A DNA stretch of 64,000 nt, taken from Ruminiclostridium sufflavum DSM 19573 (lineage in GTDB: Bacteria > Bacillota > Clostridia > Acetivibrionales > DSM-1351). This document shows positions 1-9,210 of the stretch, one piece after another. Position 1 is the stretch's first letter; each line of letters opens with the position of its first letter. The stretch is taken from NCBI RefSeq assembly GCF_003208175.1, contig NZ_QKMR01000005.1, positions 62,001 to 126,000 on the forward strand, written 5' to 3'. The translations under genes were made by a program, and so were the position numbers. The notes beneath the pieces were generated by a model, which saw only the letters and a program-made list of their open reading frames with translations, had not been told where the DNA came from and searched no databases.

Positions 1-329
1 CTGCCCGCTTGATAGCTGAGAACACCGGGCTGCCGGTTAAGGCCTATAAAAGCGGGCCATTGGGAGGCGACCAGCAAATAGGAGCACGTATTGCAAACGG
101 TGAAGTTGATTTTATGATATTTTTTTGGGACACATTGACTTCGCAGCCTCATGACACTGATGTAAAGGCTTTGCTGAGAATTGCGGTGCTGTATGATATC
201 CCTGTGGCTATGAGTCAGACTACAGCAGATTTTCTTTTGTCATCTCCTTTAATGGATGAGGAATGTGAGCGAAAAGAAATAGATTATTATGCAAGAATCA
301 GAAAACAGAATTTCAGCGGGACACTTTAG
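1..329 (+). CDS. mgsA: methylglyoxal synthase, C-terminal part (cut by window edge)
   Basis: Converts dihydroxyacetone phosphate to methylglyoxal and phosphate in the cytoplasm, a bypass of lower glycolysis. The visible 100-odd residues carry the family block SGPLGGDQQIGARIA, then DFMIFFWDTLTSQPHDTDVK and LLRIAVLYDIPVAMSQTTAD, all highly characteristic of MgsA (whole family about 120-150 residues). The reading frame is open to the left edge, so the true start lies outside the window; the TTG at position 9 is only the first possible start in view. No clear terminator follows before the next gene 150 bases downstream. Identity is secure. Confidence 0.95.
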   Translation, partial: ARLIAENTGLPVKAYKSGPLGGDQQIGARIANGEVDFMIFFWDTLTSQPHDTDVKALLRIAVLYDIPVAMSQTTADFLLSSPLMDEECERKEIDYYARIRKQNFSGTL

Positions 330-481
330 ATTTGTTCTGTTGAGATAGACATTTTCAGCGGCATTTTGTATAATAATAGATAAATTAACTCAACTTTCCG
401 CAGATAAGTTCGAGCACTGATATGCTTTTTTGCAGGAGAGCCGGGTAAGTTAAACAATAATTTGAAGAGAAGAGATGAGTA

Positions 482-1726
482 ATGATGAGTGGCGGTCAGT
501 TTGAACTATTTCAGAAATTGCTTTCAAATGTTAATCAAAACAGCCTGTTTTACAAGGAGAAGTTTGAAAAAAACGGTATAAAGGTTGAGGACATAAAAGC
601 TCCGGAGGATATAAAGAATATTCCGTTTACTACCAAGGAAGAGCTGAGGGACGCCTATCCTCTAGGGTTGCAGGCAGTTTCTGATGAGAAGGTTGTGAGA
701 ATTCATTCTTCCTCAGGTACTACCGGAAAGCCTATAATAATCCCTTACACTGCTCAGGATGTTGAGGACTGGGCTGTGATGATGGCAAGGAGCTTTGAAA
801 TTGCAGGTGTTACTCCCTTGGACAGGGTACAGATTACCCCGGGTTATGGTTTATGGACAGCCGGAATCGGATTTCAGGCCGGAGTTGAGAAGCTTGGTGC
901 TATGGCAGTACCTATGGGGCCGGGAAATACTGATAAGCAGCTTCAGATGATGATGGATCTTAAATCAACTGTAATAATAGGAACCTCCTCATATGCTTTA
1001 GTATTGGCAGAGGAGGTTGAAAGAAGAGGAATCCGCTCTGAAATCAAGCTGAGAAAAGGTGTTATAGGCTCTGAACGCTGGGGAGAAAAAATGAGACAGC
1101 GTATAAAAAATGAGCTTAGTATTGAAATCTATGATATATACGGACTTACAGAGATTTACGGGCCGGGTATCGGGATTGATTGTGACTGCCACGAGGGAAT
1201 GCATTATTATGATGACTATTTGTATTTTGAGATAATTGATTCCGAGACAGGAGAGGTTCTGCCTGAAGGCGAGACAGGTGAGCTGGTTATTACAACATTA
1301 AGAAAAGAAGGTGCACCGCTTGTAAGATACAGAACCAGAGATCTGACAAGAATAATCTCAGGGAAATGCAGGTGCGGCCGCACATATCCCCGTATCGACA
1401 GGATAATCGGGCGTACGGATGATATGGTCAAGGTCAAGGGTGTTAATATTTATCCGGGGCAGATAGATGAAGTTCTCAAGGAGGTTGAAGGAGCCAGCAG
1501 TGAATATCAGATACTGATAGATCATATCAACGGGAAAGACGTTATGACGCTCAAGGTTGAATATAATTCGGACGGTGATACTGACCGTTCTGATATTGAG
1601 GATAATATAGTGGATATCTTTAAAAAGAGAATAGGGATACAGATTATCGCTGAAGTCAGCGGAATAGGCAGCTTGCCAAGAAGTGAAAAAAAGAGCAGGA
1701 GAATTATAGACTACCGTCATTGCTAA
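482..1726 (+). CDS. phenylacetate-CoA ligase family protein (adenylate-forming)
   Basis: Adenylate-forming enzyme of the PaaK family, which activates an aryl or other carboxylic acid with ATP and couples it to CoA. Visible motifs: the phosphate-binding loop SSSGTTGKP (about residues 76-84), YGLTEIYGPG, the RYRTRDLT segment and the C-terminal hinge with GRTDDMVKVKGVNIYPGQ. A CRCGRTYPR stretch before the hinge is typical of PaaK. Length (414) is slightly short of the usual 430-440; the N-terminus starts closer to the core than usual. Start is ATG 482 behind a weak AGAGA-type site; an ATG at 485 is equally possible. The natural acid substrate cannot be read; in anaerobes these often work with indolepyruvate oxidoreductase, not seen here. 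Confidence 0.88.
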   Translation: MMSGGQFELFQKLLSNVNQNSLFYKEKFEKNGIKVEDIKAPEDIKNIPFTTKEELRDAYPLGLQAVSDEKVVRIHSSSGTTGKPIIIPYTAQDVEDWAVMMARSFEIAGVTPLDRVQITPGYGLWTAGIGFQAGVEKLGAMAVPMGPGNTDKQLQMMMDLKSTVIIGTSSYALVLAEEVERRGIRSEIKLRKGVIGSERWGEKMRQRIKNELSIEIYDIYGLTEIYGPGIGIDCDCHEGMHYYDDYLYFEIIDSETGEVLPEGETGELVITTLRKEGAPLVRYRTRDLTRIISGKCRCGRTYPRIDRIIGRTDDMVKVKGVNIYPGQIDEVLKEVEGASSEYQILIDHINGKDVMTLKVEYNSDGDTDRSDIEDNIVDIFKKRIGIQIIAEVSGIGSLPRSEKKSRRIIDYRHC

Positions 1727-1776
1727 AAAACCGGTATTTTGTCTTTCATAGACTTTGAAATATAATAAGTTTTTAA

Positions 1777-1819
1777 AAAGCAGATATATGCATACAGTTG
1801 CATATGTTTGCTTTTTTTT
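1777..1819 (+). terminator. Rho-independent terminator after the CoA ligase
   Basis: Stem of AGCA and ATATGCA paired with TGCATAT and TGCT, followed by eight Ts. It lies 50 bases after the ligase stop and separates it from the efflux operon. Confidence 0.75.
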
Positions 1820-1972
1820 GTTTGAACTTTCTTTACAATAAGTGCTTACAGGCCTTAGTACTTCACATATTATTCACAATTCAAACACAGGTTTTTCATA
1901 AAGATGAAATAAAATATTAACATGAAAGAATTTGAAAAGTTTGCCTAAAAACCAATTGAAGAGGTGGAGTTC

Positions 1973-3877
1973 ATGCAAAAGAGTATAAAGAAAAATAGGT
2001 GGAGTCGTAAGAAAATTATTACGTGTTCCATTATTGGCGCAATTGTTGTTGCAGCCGCTGTGACAGGATTTACTCTGACAAAAAATAACGCTTTAAAAAG
2101 CAGTTCAGCCGGTGCTCAGAGAACGACAAAGGTTACAAAAGGAAATATCGAGGTCAGCATCAGCGGTTCGGGTACCATAACCTCAGCAAATACATCTGAT
2201 TTGATGTCCAATGTTGAAGGTAAAATCATTAAAGCCTATTTTAAAGAGGGAGATACGGTAAAAGAAGGTGATTTGCTGTACGAAATAGACGATAATGATG
2301 CACAGCTGAATATTCAGAAAATAGAAAATTCTATCAGTCAGGCTAAGCTTAGTTCAGGCAGCAATGACAAGAAATATGACAGCTTGGTAATAACAGCGCC
2401 TTTTGACGGAAGAGTAACAGATATACAGGCAGAAAAGGGTGAAAGTGTAAACAGCGGCAAGAGCCTGTTTACTATAACCGACACTTCAAAATTGACAATC
2501 TCGGTTCCCTTCAGCAAGTCAGATGTGCAGGAAATAAAGGTGGGACAGAAGGTTCAGATTAATTTGCAGCAGCAATTTGACACAATAGAGGGTGTTGTAA
2601 CAGAAATTGCAGATAATACATATACAGCTTCAAATGGCGGAATTGTTAAAAATGTGGAGGTTACCGTGACAAATCCCGGAACCCTGACAGATTCCTCAAC
2701 TGCAAGCGTAAGCTTGACGACTGCCAAGGGTGCGGAAATAACAAGTCAGGATGTGGGGATCTTTTCATATGCAAATAAAAAGACTGTTCAGGCTGCAACG
2801 TCAGGAGAGTTTTCAGCTGTAAATATCAAGGAAAATCAATATGTGAAAAAAGATGATGTTCTGATAAAAATTGATAATGATGATTTACAGGTCACAACAA
2901 AGACAAATGATTTGAAAATGCAGGATTTGCAGAATCAATTGTCTGCGGCAAAAAAGACATTGGAAGACTATAAGGTATATGCTCCGTTTGACGGCACGAT
3001 TTCTTCCATTACTGCCGAGCAGGGAGACAGTCTTGAGCGGGGCGGTGCTCTCCTGAGCATAAGGGATTTTAACCAGATGCAGTTTACGATATCTGTTGAT
3101 GAGCTTGATATATCCAAGGTGGAGGTGGGGCAGGATGTTTCGGTTACTGTGGATGCACTGACGGAAACAACTGCAGACCCTCTGAGCGGAAAGGTTATTT
3201 ACAAGGCGATGGAAGGCGCGTCATCCAATGGTGTTGCCACATATGATGTTACAATAAAAATCAATGAAACTGAAAACCTGCTTGCAGGTATGAATGCAAA
3301 TGCGACAATAACCTTGGATAAAGCAGAGAATGCTTTGGTTCTGCCTCTTGAAGCAGTAAGCCAGAGAGGAAGCAAGTCTTTTGTGTGGGTGAAGAGCTCC
3401 TCGTCCGGAGGGAATCAGCAGGCTCAGACAGGAGAAGGCAAGGGCGGAAGCAGGGAGGCTTCAGGCAGCTCGGATAATGCCAAAAAGCCTGATGCCGGAA
3501 CCGGCGAAGACAGCAAGAATACACAAAAACAAAACAATGGCAATTCAGAAGGAACAGAAAAGATGCCCACTGTGTTCTCCCAGAATCAGGAATACTATGC
3601 TAATGCAGAAATGGTATCTGTCGAGGTGGGATTAACAAGTGATACTTATATTGAGATAAAAAGCGGATTATCGGAAGGTGATGAGGTTATTCTTCCGCCG
3701 CTTGTTGAATCAAGCAATGGCGAAAGCAGTGAACAGAAGTCCTCCGGAGGTTTTAACATGGGCGGTATGAGCGGCGGCATGAGCGGCGGCATGCCAAGCG
3801 GCGGAGGTGGTATGCCAGGTGGCGGGGGCGGTATGCCTTCAGGTGACAGGACATCCAGCGGCAGCAGAAACAGGTAG
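1973..3877 (+). CDS. MacA/HlyD-type efflux adaptor protein
   Basis: Membrane-anchored adaptor of an ABC export system. An N-terminal transmembrane anchor (about residues 14-36) is followed by two biotinyl-lipoyl-like barrel-sandwich modules. Their signatures are ITAPFDGRVTDIQAEKGESV and YAPFDGTISSITAEQGDSLE, each with a partner half, and a coiled stretch lies around the second. Then comes a beta-barrel with ITLDKAENALVLPLEAV and a low-complexity Gly/Met-rich tail with repeated GGM. Length (634) exceeds the usual 400-450 because of the doubled lipoyl region and a Ser/Gly/Gln-rich insert. ATG 1973 is preferred: GAGGTGG at 1961-1967 sits five bases upstream; the GTG at 1964 would lie inside that site. 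It is followed by the ATPase and permease. Confidence 0.85.
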   Translation: MQKSIKKNRWSRKKIITCSIIGAIVVAAAVTGFTLTKNNALKSSSAGAQRTTKVTKGNIEVSISGSGTITSANTSDLMSNVEGKIIKAYFKEGDTVKEGDLLYEIDDNDAQLNIQKIENSISQAKLSSGSNDKKYDSLVITAPFDGRVTDIQAEKGESVNSGKSLFTITDTSKLTISVPFSKSDVQEIKVGQKVQINLQQQFDTIEGVVTEIADNTYTASNGGIVKNVEVTVTNPGTLTDSSTASVSLTTAKGAEITSQDVGIFSYANKKTVQAATSGEFSAVNIKENQYVKKDDVLIKIDNDDLQVTTKTNDLKMQDLQNQLSAAKKTLEDYKVYAPFDGTISSITAEQGDSLERGGALLSIRDFNQMQFTISVDELDISKVEVGQDVSVTVDALTETTADPLSGKVIYKAMEGASSNGVATYDVTIKINETENLLAGMNANATITLDKAENALVLPLEAVSQRGSKSFVWVKSSSSGGNQQAQTGEGKGGSREASGSSDNAKKPDAGTGEDSKNTQKQNNGNSEGTEKMPTVFSQNQEYYANAEMVSVEVGLTSDTYIEIKSGLSEGDEVILPPLVESSNGESSEQKSSGGFNMGGMSGGMSGGMPSGGGGMPGGGGGMPSGDRTSSGSRNR

Positions 3878-4037
3878 GTCGGTATTAACTGGCATTGCTT
3901 TTGCTGTGCTCAAAGCATAAAATTTGCTTGCTTAGGTTCAAAAAGCAATACGCTTGCTTATAAAATTTAAAAGGGGGACCGGAGCCATGCCTTGCAATAA
4001 AAAGTATTTACCCTAATACGTGGGTGTGGACATAATT

Positions 4038-4715
4038 ATGATAAGAATAGAAAATATGTGTAAGATTTATAACATGGGCGATAACTCTGTTTATGCATTA
4101 AATGATGTTTCGCTGCATGTGGCAGAGCATGAATTTGTCTCAATTATAGGTCCTTCCGGCTCAGGGAAATCCACATTGATGAATATGCTGGGCTGTCTGG
4201 ATGTCCCAACATCCGGAGAGTACTATCTGGACGGAAAGGAAGTAAGCAGGCTGAGAGATAACCAGCTTGCAGAGATAAGAAACTATAAAATAGGATTTAT
4301 TTTTCAGGGATTCAATTTGCTGAAAAAGCTTACGGCTGTTGAAAATGTTGAATTGCCGTTAATTTATCAGGGTATAGGGCATAGGGAAAGAGTCAGGAGA
4401 AGTACAGAGGCGCTTGAAATGGTAGGCCTTGGAGACAGGATTCATCATACTCCGAATGAATTATCCGGAGGGCAGCAGCAAAGAGTTGCCATAGCCAGAG
4501 CCCTTGTGAGCGACCCTCCTTTAATACTGGCAGACGAGCCCACAGGAAATCTGGATACAAAATCCGGTGCGGATGTTATGAAAACATTGCACTTTCTACA
4601 TGAGAAAGGAAACACTATTGTACTGATTACGCATGATAACAGTGTAGCCGCCCAAGCTCAACGGATTATCAAGATTCAGGATGGTCAGATTATTGAGGAC
4701 AAGGAGGCGGTGTAG
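4038..4715 (+). CDS. MacB-type ABC transporter ATP-binding protein
   Basis: Cytoplasmic ATPase of an ABC exporter of the MacB/LolD (SalX) group. Complete set of motifs: Walker A GPSGSGKST, signature LSGGQQQRVAIARAL, Walker B LILADEPTGNLD and the H-loop ITHD. Length (226) is normal. ATG 4038 is preferred because homologues begin directly with a stretch like MIRIENMCKIY; a GTG at 4020 would add six residues. No good ribosome site precedes either. The stop codon abuts the start of the permease, indicating coupled translation. Confidence 0.93.
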   Translation: MIRIENMCKIYNMGDNSVYALNDVSLHVAEHEFVSIIGPSGSGKSTLMNMLGCLDVPTSGEYYLDGKEVSRLRDNQLAEIRNYKIGFIFQGFNLLKKLTAVENVELPLIYQGIGHRERVRRSTEALEMVGLGDRIHHTPNELSGGQQQRVAIARALVSDPPLILADEPTGNLDTKSGADVMKTLHFLHEKGNTIVLITHDNSVAAQAQRIIKIQDGQIIEDKEAV

Positions 4716-5894
4716 ATGGGCTTTATTCAAGCCTTCAAAATGGCAATAAAGAGTATTGTAAGCAACAAGGGCAGGTCTTTTCTTACAATGCTTGGGGTAA
4801 TAATCGGTGTGGGTGCTGTTATTACGGCAGTAGCCTTTGCACAGGGAAGTACTTCCAGTATAACCGATTCCATCAAAGGACTGGGAAGTAATCTTATTAA
4901 TATATCCATTACAGGCAGAGGCAGTAACAGACAGATTACTTATGAGCAGCTGCAGAAATATGCGGATGAAAACAGTGATACCATCAGCCTGCTTGCACCT
5001 ACAGTGAGCAATTCAATGACTCTTAAAGCAGGAACTTTGAGCAGAACGGTAACAGTCATAGGAACAAGTGAGGAATATGAGTACATAAAGAGCAAGCATG
5101 TTTCATCGGGGAGATACATTACTTCCTTTGATAACGACAACAAGCTTAAAACAGCAGTTATAGGAACAGCTGTAGCAAATGATCTGTTTGCCGGAGTCAA
5201 TCCCGTAGGGCAGACAATGAAAATTAACGGACAGGAATTCAAGGTTATAGGGCTTTTGCAGGAGACAGACGGCAGTCAGGACTCGGGCGATGATGATCAG
5301 GTGATCATTCCGGTAACGGTTGCCCAGAGAATCAGCAGAAACGGCACTATCAGAAATTTTACCATTCAGGCGGCAGATGCGGAACAGGTAGATGCTGTAA
5401 TGGAAAATATTAAAACATATTTAACATCTGTATACGGTGATGAGGATTTGTTCAATGTGATGAATCAGGCAGAGATACTGGATACTCTTAGTTCGATTAC
5501 AGATACCCTGACAGTGGTGCTTGCCGGAATTTCAGCCATATCTCTTGTTGTGGGAGGCATAGGTATAATGAACATTATGCTGGTGTCTGTAACAGAGAGA
5601 ACGAGAGAAATAGGTATAAGAAAAGCTATCGGAGCAAAACGAAGGAGTATATTGGTTCAGTTTTTAATTGAGGCTGTAATGATGACAGGTCTTGGAGGGC
5701 TTCTCGGTATATTGATTGGAGTTAGCATCATCCACTTTATTATCGGTGGATTAAACATAACAACAGAGGTATATTCACCATTCTGGATGATGCTCTCTTT
5801 CAGTATATCATTAGGAGAAGGGGTTCTTTTCGGAATTTTCCCGGCATACAAGGCAGCAAGCTTGAATCCTATTGAGGCCCTTAGATTCGAATAA
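4716..5894 (+). CDS. MacB-type ABC transporter permease (FtsX family)
   Basis: Membrane subunit pairing with the preceding ATPase. One N-terminal membrane helix containing FLTMLGVIIGVGAVI (MacB_PCD start), a long extracytoplasmic domain (about residues 45-260), then three C-terminal helices of the FtsX fold. The marker TERTREIGIRKAIGAKR lies between the second and third helices. The protein ends ASLNPIEALRFE, the standard family ending. AAGGAGG lies inside the end of the ATPase gene, six bases before the start. Gene order adaptor-ATPase-permease matches the Gram-positive YknXYZ-like exporters that remove antimicrobial peptides or toxins; the cargo is unknown. Confidence 0.93.
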   Translation: MGFIQAFKMAIKSIVSNKGRSFLTMLGVIIGVGAVITAVAFAQGSTSSITDSIKGLGSNLINISITGRGSNRQITYEQLQKYADENSDTISLLAPTVSNSMTLKAGTLSRTVTVIGTSEEYEYIKSKHVSSGRYITSFDNDNKLKTAVIGTAVANDLFAGVNPVGQTMKINGQEFKVIGLLQETDGSQDSGDDDQVIIPVTVAQRISRNGTIRNFTIQAADAEQVDAVMENIKTYLTSVYGDEDLFNVMNQAEILDTLSSITDTLTVVLAGISAISLVVGGIGIMNIMLVSVTERTREIGIRKAIGAKRRSILVQFLIEAVMMTGLGGLLGILIGVSIIHFIIGGLNITTEVYSPFWMMLSFSISLGEGVLFGIFPAYKAASLNPIEALRFE

Positions 5895-5925
5895 TAATTA
5901 TTAAAAAACCAGGAGGTTGAAAAGA

Positions 5926-7911
5926 ATGCTTAAAAAGATTATTACCCTTACAATGATTGCCGTTCTGTGTATTTCAACTACATTTTCATATGCGGCGGCA
6001 GGGACACAGGCTGAGTCTGCTCAGTCAGCTTGGAAGGACTCACTTTCCAAGCTGGAAGTAATGGGTATTATAAATGAGTCTGATTTAAATACCACAGGAA
6101 AGATGTCCAGAGATATTTTTTCAAAAATAATAGTCAATTCGACGGGAAATTACGAATTGGCACAGTCCTTGAAGGGCTCCACCACTTTTTCGGATGTATC
6201 AAAGACCTCTGAATTTTGCGGATACATAAATGCAGCTGCGAATAAAGGCTATTTAACCGCATACGCCGACGGAAAATTCAAGCCCTCAAGCAATATTTCC
6301 TTTGCCCAATTGTGTACTGCCATGATTGGAGCACTTGGGTATACAAGTAACGACATAATCGGAATCTGGCCGAAAGGGTATATAGATAAAGCTAAGAGCT
6401 TGGGGCTTACTTCCGGCTTTAGCTACAAAACTTATGATGAAGTGCCTGCAACCAGTATTATTATTATGATTGGCAGAATGCTGGGCACAAATGTCAAGAA
6501 AGCCAATACAAATGATGCGGATGTTACTCTGAAGGAATGGGCAGGATTAACAAATGATCAGGCTAATTGGGTTTATGGTGAGCCGGAGGTTGCTTTCAAC
6601 TTTAATCCTAACACCAGAAAGCTTGGAAATATCACCTTTAAAGCCAACATACCTGTTCTGAGAAATACAATTGACAACGGTGTGTCCCCGGCTGCAAGTG
6701 TAATCGGTGAAAAGATTTCATTAAGTGATATCAAGGATAAGGATGTTGTTTACGAGGTTTATAACAAGCTTGATGTTTTAATATATTATCTGGTAATTGA
6801 CAATAAAATTGAAGGTGAGATCACAAGTATTCTTCCAAACAAATATGCGCCTACGTCGATTAAAATAAATGATGTAAATTATGATTTGGGTGAATATGCA
6901 AAAATAGAAAAATTCAATTCAACAGACGGCTCCTTCAGCGTAGGGGACCATATATCCGCTGTATTGGGCTATGATGGCAAGGTTGTGGATGTATACTTGG
7001 TCGAAGATGATAACAATAAGGAATATGCATTTGTTGTAAACTGCAAAACAAAGGTATCCGAAGCAGCCGCTGATTACGGGAAAACGTATTATACGGTTGA
7101 GCTTATGCATGTGGACGGAACGACGAAGTCCTACAAGGTTCAAGAGGATGCAAGTGATTATAAGTGGAGGCTTGTCAAGTATTCAAATATTGATGACGAC
7201 ACAGTAACGCTTTTGAATCTTAATTACAGAAGTGACTCTGAAATTGTAATAGACAGGTATCAGGAAAAAATAGGCCAGAGCTATACCGCAGATAATGTAA
7301 AAATCTTTAATTACACTGATGAGAGTGTTGATTTGATTAAATGGGAGGATATACCTGACGGTACGTTGGCTGCCGGGAAAGTTAAATATCTGGCAACTTC
7401 GGGTGACTTCGGGGATGTATGTGTTATTCTGACAAACGACATATTCAACCAGCAGTACAAAAATTATGTGGTAAAAAGTATAAAGGAGCCAAGCGATAAG
7501 AATCTTGCAGATGAAAATTCGGCATATTACCAATACAGCCTTGTGTCAGGTTCGGAAAATTATACTTATGTATCAAAAACCGGAACCGGTATATCCGGGG
7601 CTATAATCGGTTCTGTTCTAAGCATGAAGATGTACAATAATAAAGTAAGCACCTTTTCGAAGGTTGCTACTCCCGACACCTCAGGCATACGCGTTCAGGC
7701 TGTAGACAGCAAGCGTATCAAGATGAATAACAGTGTATATATGTTTGACTCAAATGTAGCCATATATCTTAAGGATTACAAGGGAAACCTGACCTCCATA
7801 AAGTATTCGGATATCACTGTAAATATAGATTACGCGTTAATAAAGCTTTATTTTGACAGGCCTATAAATAATGGAGGAAGAGTTCAGGCAATAGTTATTT
7901 CACAGAATTAG
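5926..7911 (+). CDS. S-layer homology (SLH) domain surface protein
   Basis: Secreted cell-wall-associated protein. Signal peptide with KKI, a hydrophobic core and a likely cut after SYA (about residue 24). Residues 30-190 hold SLH repeats: TFSDVSKTSEFCGYINAAAN, then AYADGKFKPSSNISFAQL and LGYTSND. The remaining 470 residues are beta-rich with no family I recognise. ATG 5926 is preferred over TTG 5917: AGGAGG at 5911-5916 sits nine bases before the ATG but touches the TTG. It starts only 31 bases after the permease and is followed by a strong terminator, so it is likely the last gene of the efflux operon. That linkage suggests a surface role for the transport system. Confidence 0.85.
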   Translation: MLKKIITLTMIAVLCISTTFSYAAAGTQAESAQSAWKDSLSKLEVMGIINESDLNTTGKMSRDIFSKIIVNSTGNYELAQSLKGSTTFSDVSKTSEFCGYINAAANKGYLTAYADGKFKPSSNISFAQLCTAMIGALGYTSNDIIGIWPKGYIDKAKSLGLTSGFSYKTYDEVPATSIIIMIGRMLGTNVKKANTNDADVTLKEWAGLTNDQANWVYGEPEVAFNFNPNTRKLGNITFKANIPVLRNTIDNGVSPAASVIGEKISLSDIKDKDVVYEVYNKLDVLIYYLVIDNKIEGEITSILPNKYAPTSIKINDVNYDLGEYAKIEKFNSTDGSFSVGDHISAVLGYDGKVVDVYLVEDDNNKEYAFVVNCKTKVSEAAADYGKTYYTVELMHVDGTTKSYKVQEDASDYKWRLVKYSNIDDDTVTLLNLNYRSDSEIVIDRYQEKIGQSYTADNVKIFNYTDESVDLIKWEDIPDGTLAAGKVKYLATSGDFGDVCVILTNDIFNQQYKNYVVKSIKEPSDKNLADENSAYYQYSLVSGSENYTYVSKTGTGISGAIIGSVLSMKMYNNKVSTFSKVATPDTSGIRVQAVDSKRIKMNNSVYMFDSNVAIYLKDYKGNLTSIKYSDITVNIDYALIKLYFDRPINNGGRVQAIVISQN

Positions 7912-7960
7912 CAGGAAAGTATAAGCTGTAGTCAATATTTGTAATTTACACGAGTAATAT

Positions 7961-8014
7961 AAAAATCCCCGGCTTAAGTTGCAGAATAAAATGCTTTTAA
8001 GTCCGGGGTTTTTT
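7961..8014 (+). terminator. strong Rho-independent terminator after the SLH gene
   Basis: TCCCCGGCTTAAG pairs with CTTTTAAGTCCGGGG (one bulge and a wobble), followed by six Ts. It ends the efflux-SLH transcription unit. Confidence 0.88.
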
Positions 8015-8126
8015 AAAGGAATATTATTTAAAACGCTAAAAGTGGGCTATGATATAATTGCTATTTTTATAGAATATTTGTATTGATTTTGTAGCTGATC
8101 TAATATAAAATAAACAAAGAAAAATT

Positions 8127-8240
8127 GGCAGAGTAGATTTTTGCGCGTTAAGTGCCGGAAGGACGGGAAGTTGCCTTTCGGACGAAAAGTATAGACCTTC
8201 GTTGTTTATATTTGCGGTGCAGATTTCGCATTCCGCTGTC
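8127..8240 (+). promoter_or_regulatory. tetrahydrofolate (THF) riboswitch
   Basis: Matches the conserved THF aptamer: closing stem GGCAG (8127-8131) with CTGTC (8236-8240), then GAGTAGA and GCGTTAAGTG on the left. A central GGACGGGAAGTTGCC with GGACGAAA follows, and GCGGTGCAG plus GCATTCCGC close the right side. It sits about 155 bases before a FolT-type folate transporter, the usual partner of this class in Clostridia. The stretch between aptamer and start holds no textbook terminator, so control may act on translation. A short ORF on the opposite strand here is a shadow. Confidence 0.9.
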
Positions 8241-8394
8241 ACAAAAAGAGCATACCTCTTTATGTGGCTTTTTAACATACGCAGCGCTGTGTTAAGCTTG
8301 CGTTGTTTATTGTAATTGAGGGCCTTTGCATTGGCAATGCCGGTTTGTGGTCTTGCAGTGCCTATGCCCGTAATAAAAAGGAGGTAATGCTTTT

Positions 8395-8916
8395 ATGCAT
8401 GATAAAACAAGAAATATTTTATTTGTAGGTCTTTTTGTCGCACTTGAAATTATTTTAACAAGATTCACTTCAGTAGAAACTCTCACTGTGAGAATATCCT
8501 TTGAGTTCATAGCCGTCGCTCTTTCCGCGATATTATTCGGACCTGTCACAGCCGGCACTGCAGCAGCAGCTGCTGATATATTGGGTATGATTATTTTCCC
8601 CAAGGGGCCTTACTTCCCGGGCTTTACTTTGAGTGCCTTTGTTTCGGGTATTTTATACGGACTGATTCTATACAAAAAGAGAATAACCCTTGTCAGGACA
8701 TTTTTTTCGGCCCTTGCGGTGATAGTAATTACAGGACTGATAATGAATACAGTCTGGCTCTTTTATCTTTATGGAAATGCAGCATATGCGGGTTTGGCCT
8801 CAAGATTAGTCAAATGTACAGTTTTTTTGCCGATACAAACAGTTATGATTTATTTTACATGGAAATATTCAGGAGCTTTGATTAGCAGAACTATTAATCA
8901 GAGGCAGAGCTTTTAA
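8395..8916 (+). CDS. folT: folate ECF transporter substrate-binding (S) component
   Basis: Small integral membrane protein that binds folate and docks onto a shared ECF ATPase module encoded elsewhere. About six membrane helices in 173 residues. Family marks are IFPKGPYFPGFTLSAFVSG between helices 3 and 4, a MNTVWLFY helix and SRLVKCTVFLPIQT near the end. AAGGAGG precedes ATG 8395. The THF riboswitch upstream independently supports folate as substrate. Confidence 0.88.
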   Translation: MHDKTRNILFVGLFVALEIILTRFTSVETLTVRISFEFIAVALSAILFGPVTAGTAAAAADILGMIIFPKGPYFPGFTLSAFVSGILYGLILYKKRITLVRTFFSALAVIVITGLIMNTVWLFYLYGNAAYAGLASRLVKCTVFLPIQTVMIYFTWKYSGALISRTINQRQSF

Positions 8917-9210
8917 AGCAGTAGCGCTTCAGGCCTAATCCAGCGGTCAGTAATTAATCTTGATGTGTATTTCCCCAAATTAATATTCTATTTTTAAGAC
9001 ATTTTTTATAAAAGCACGTATAAAATAGTGGAAAGCAGTAATTTCAGGAGATATTTCCCTGTATAAGACAGTGAAGTATATACGGCGAAAAATGATGACG
9101 GTTTGTCTTAAATCAGCTTTGCCTTGAAGTATAGCCAAGTTTGCACAGGCCTTAGAAAAATATTTATCAATCCGATAAGGGACAATAAAAATAAAACAGG
9201 GGTGAGATTT

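Noticed and set aside
3986-4015. Nine-codon ORF (MPCNKKYLP) behind a strong AGGGGG site before the ABC ATPase gene
   Set aside because: Out of frame with the ATPase and too short to judge; may simply be a spare ribosome site or a translational lead-in.
8036-8278. 80-codon frame on the minus strand
   Set aside because: Lies across the THF riboswitch and has no ribosome site; a shadow of structured RNA.
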